Below are positions 63,450 through 64,000 of a stretch of 64,000 bases of DNA, one piece after another. The stretch is from Niabella agricola (GTDB lineage Bacteria; Bacteroidota; Bacteroidia; Chitinophagales; Chitinophagaceae). The DNA lies in assembly GCF_021538615.1 (NCBI RefSeq), contig NZ_JAJHIZ010000003.1:4154001-4218000 (forward strand), read 5' to 3'. The position numbers and the translations under genes were made by a program. The notes under the pieces were generated by a model that was given only the letters and a program-made list of their open reading frames with translations, was not told the DNA's origin and did no database searches. Position 1 is the first letter of the stretch, and every line of letters starts with the position of its first letter.

Positions 63450-64000
63450 TTAAACGCCTAACTGTTTCGCGATCACCATCCGTTGGATCTCCGATGTGCC
63501 TTCCCCGATCTGTAACAGCCGCTGGTCGCGGTAAAAACGTTCTATATTATATTCCTTCATCAGCCCGTAGCCGCCATGAAGTTGTACGGCGGCGTCTGTT
63601 ACCTCTTTAGCAATTTCTGAGCAATAAAGTTTGGCCATGGCAGCCTCTTTGGTAAAGGGCTGCCCGGTATCCTTTAGCCAGCAGGCTTTATACAAAAACG
63701 TGCGTGCCAGTTCGATCTTCAATGCCATATCTGCCAACTTGAACTGGTTTACCTGGAAGGAGGCAATCGTATTGCCAAACTGCCGCCGTTCCTGCGCATA
63801 GCTTAAGGCCATTTCAAAGGCACCCTGCGCGCAGCCCAGGCCCATGGCCGCGATGCTCAGCCGGCCGGCATCGAGGGTGCGCAGCATGATCTTGGAGCCT
63901 TCACCCACCGGGCCCAGCGTATGCGATTTGGGAACGCGGCAGTCGTCAAAAAACAATTGGGCCGTATCGCTGGCCCGCCACATCATTTTGCCATGCATGG
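63450..64000 (-). CDS. Acyl-CoA dehydrogenase, C-terminal part (cut by window edge)
   Basis: The frame is open to the right edge, so the N-terminal part is outside. The visible C-terminal domain includes RLSIAAMGLGCAQGAFEMAL, YAQERRQFGNTIASFQVNQF, then AVQLHGGYGLMKEYNIERFY and IGEGTSEIQRMVIAKQLG. The Glu in the EGTSE motif is the position of the catalytic base of short- and medium-chain enzymes. Isovaleryl-CoA dehydrogenase has a different residue there, so the substrate is left open. The flavin enzyme desaturates acyl-CoA at C2-C3 and sits next to HMG-CoA lyase. Confidence 0.93.
   Translation of the reverse strand, partial: MHGKMMWRASDTAQLFFDDCRVPKSHTLGPVGEGSKIMLRTLDAGRLSIAAMGLGCAQGAFEMALSYAQERRQFGNTIASFQVNQFKLADMALKIELARTFLYKACWLKDTGQPFTKEAAMAKLYCSEIAKEVTDAAVQLHGGYGLMKEYNIERFYRDQRLLQIGEGTSEIQRMVIAKQLGV

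Noticed and set aside
1..64000. tRNA or rRNA genes
   Set aside because: No cloverleaf with a GGTTCRA T-arm or rRNA core sequence was recognised by eye. A tRNAscan-SE and barrnap run would settle it.

Overview
The window is a stretch of chromosome from a member of the Bacteroidota, most likely family Chitinophagaceae. This is inferred from a SusC/SusD pair, LytS/LytTR two-component genes, a bacterial GGGP-synthase-family enzyme, a stand-alone purS, secreted glycoside hydrolases with lipoprotein or Sec signals, Bacteroidota-type -7 promoter elements (TAnnTTTG), and the intergenic repeat families typical of these genomes. About 50 protein genes are supported. Both ends cut genes: an M1 peptidase on the left and an acyl-CoA dehydrogenase on the right. 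No tRNA, rRNA or CRISPR array was recognised by eye.

Layout. 1-9.4 kb is housekeeping: M1 peptidase, a minus-strand run (SSS symporter, O-methyltransferase, glucosaminidase-LysM protein, hpt), a LOG-type phosphoribohydrolase, a GGGP synthase and a LytS/LytR pair. 9.6-19.1 kb holds an overlapping pair of secreted unknowns, a 999-residue putative glycoside hydrolase, a YeaO-like protein, an Rrf2 regulator followed by a truncated haemoglobin, and an OmpA lipoprotein. 19.5-24.6 kb is the threonine operon thrA-thrB-thrC, preceded by an unannotated 27-codon Thr/Ile-rich leader peptide and a probable attenuator. 24.6-31.9 kb has a TPR lipoprotein, a conserved unknown overlapping pssA, purS, rsmI and an M16 peptidase. 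32.0-32.5 kb is an array of 115-bp tandem repeats. 32.8-38.7 kb is carbohydrate related: a GH2 beta-galactosidase, a GH109-like Gfo/Idh/MocA protein and a secreted esterase.

The accessory part is 38.8-51.5 kb. It starts with a MITE-like element and a decayed IS481-like insertion sequence. Two small XRE-type regulators follow, each with a perfect inverted repeat about 35 bp upstream of its start. Next is a gene-free 0.5-kb stretch rich in nested inverted repeats, best explained as a structured RNA. A TlpA-like protein, SusC, SusD and a small secreted protein come after it, then an AraC regulator. Divergent from the AraC gene is a three-gene hydroxamate cassette (siderophore-type N-acetyltransferase, multispanning acyltransferase-like membrane protein, lysine/ornithine N-hydroxylase) with no siderophore synthetase beside it.

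The last part, 51.7-64 kb, is core genome: smc, an acetyl-CoA hydrolase/transferase, PBP2, a YdeI-like protein, then minus-strand scoB, scoA, an unknown membrane protein, HMG-CoA lyase and an acyl-CoA dehydrogenase. Together these last genes suggest leucine or ketone-body catabolism.

The best candidates for undescribed biology are the hairpin-rich region with its flanking XRE regulators and operators, the AraC-centred TlpA/SusCD/hydroxamate locus, and the threonine leader. All assignments rest on reading the sequence; no database search was run.
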